Made by a program: the position numbers and the translations under genes. Positions 5,088-5,150 of a stretch of 5,150 nucleotides of DNA are shown here, piece after piece. The stretch is from contig CALIZH010000199.1 in the NCBI GenBank assembly GCA_938028585.1, positions 1-5,150 of the forward strand, written 5' to 3'. Source of the stretch: an uncultured Actinomyces sp. GTDB taxonomy: Bacteria > Actinomycetota > Actinomycetes > Actinomycetales > Actinomycetaceae. The notes under the pieces are model-generated. The model did not search any database, was not told where the DNA came from, and worked only from the letters and a program-made list of their open reading frames with translations. Within the stretch, counting starts at the first letter, position 1; every line of letters begins with the position of its first letter.

Positions 5088-5150
5088 ATGAGCGCGCCAC
5101 TAAATGAACTCCTCGATGATCTGGAAGATCGCGGTGTATTGACCGACGAC
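5088..5150 (+). CDS. Start of a plus-strand gene, possibly tyrosyl-tRNA synthetase (partial)
   Basis: An ATG at 5088 opens 21 codons that continue past the window edge: MSAPLNELLDDLEDRGVLTD and onward. The pattern L.D.L..RG.. near the N-terminus is what bacterial tyrosyl-tRNA synthetases show before their catalytic domain, but 21 residues are not enough to be sure. GGGAAGA about seven bases upstream is a modest ribosome site. The gene is transcribed away from the symporter. The alternative is any protein with an acidic N-terminal helix. Confidence 0.5.
   Translation, partial: MSAPLNELLDDLEDRGVLTDD

Noticed and set aside
4928..5089. A 54-residue N-terminal extension of the symporter starting at 5089
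   Set aside because: The added residues are not family-like, overlap the divergent gene's start, and the ATG at 4927 has a well-spaced GGAG site and the normal AGCS N-terminus.

Overview
The window looks like a chromosomal piece of a moderately GC-rich Gram-positive actinobacterium, possibly an Actinomycetaceae relative. That guess rests on strong AGGAGGT-type ribosome sites, GTG/TTG-tolerant starts, an actinobacterial-style FAH-family protein and a TNT-type toxin domain. The exact genus cannot be read from the sequence. Almost everything is on the minus strand, so the biological order runs from right to left.

Right part (about 2590-5150): an ordinary metabolic block. A plus-strand gene begins at 5088 and runs off the edge; its first 21 residues weakly suggest tyrosyl-tRNA synthetase. 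Divergent from it are an AGCS-family sodium:alanine/glycine symporter (3449-4927) and, 27 bp downstream, a fumarylacetoacetate-hydrolase-family enzyme (2654-3421). The two probably form one transcript, ended by a strong terminator at 2591-2628.

Left part (1-2590): an accessory polymorphic-toxin/immunity cassette array, somewhat AT-richer toward the left end. In transcription order it holds: immunity-like gene A (1910-2440); a stand-alone toxin domain B resembling TNT, the NAD+ glycohydrolase domain of Mycobacterium tuberculosis CpnT (1420-1860); immunity-like gene C, overlapping B by ATGA (899-1423); two tandem terminator-like hairpins (801-876); a 5'-truncated, stop-interrupted second TNT tail (548-775), not covered by any intact reading frame; and immunity-like gene D (13-558), a clear paralogue of A.

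The arrangement reads as alternating toxin tails and immunity genes: a toxin with its own partner (B+C), a decayed toxin whose partner survives (remnant+D), and an orphan immunity gene (A) whose toxin is gone or outside recognition. None of the toxin pieces carries a delivery domain here, so they are best seen as displaced or silent toxin C-termini kept with protective genes. The toxin and immunity functions are inferred from motif resemblance and gene order and were not tested by a database search.
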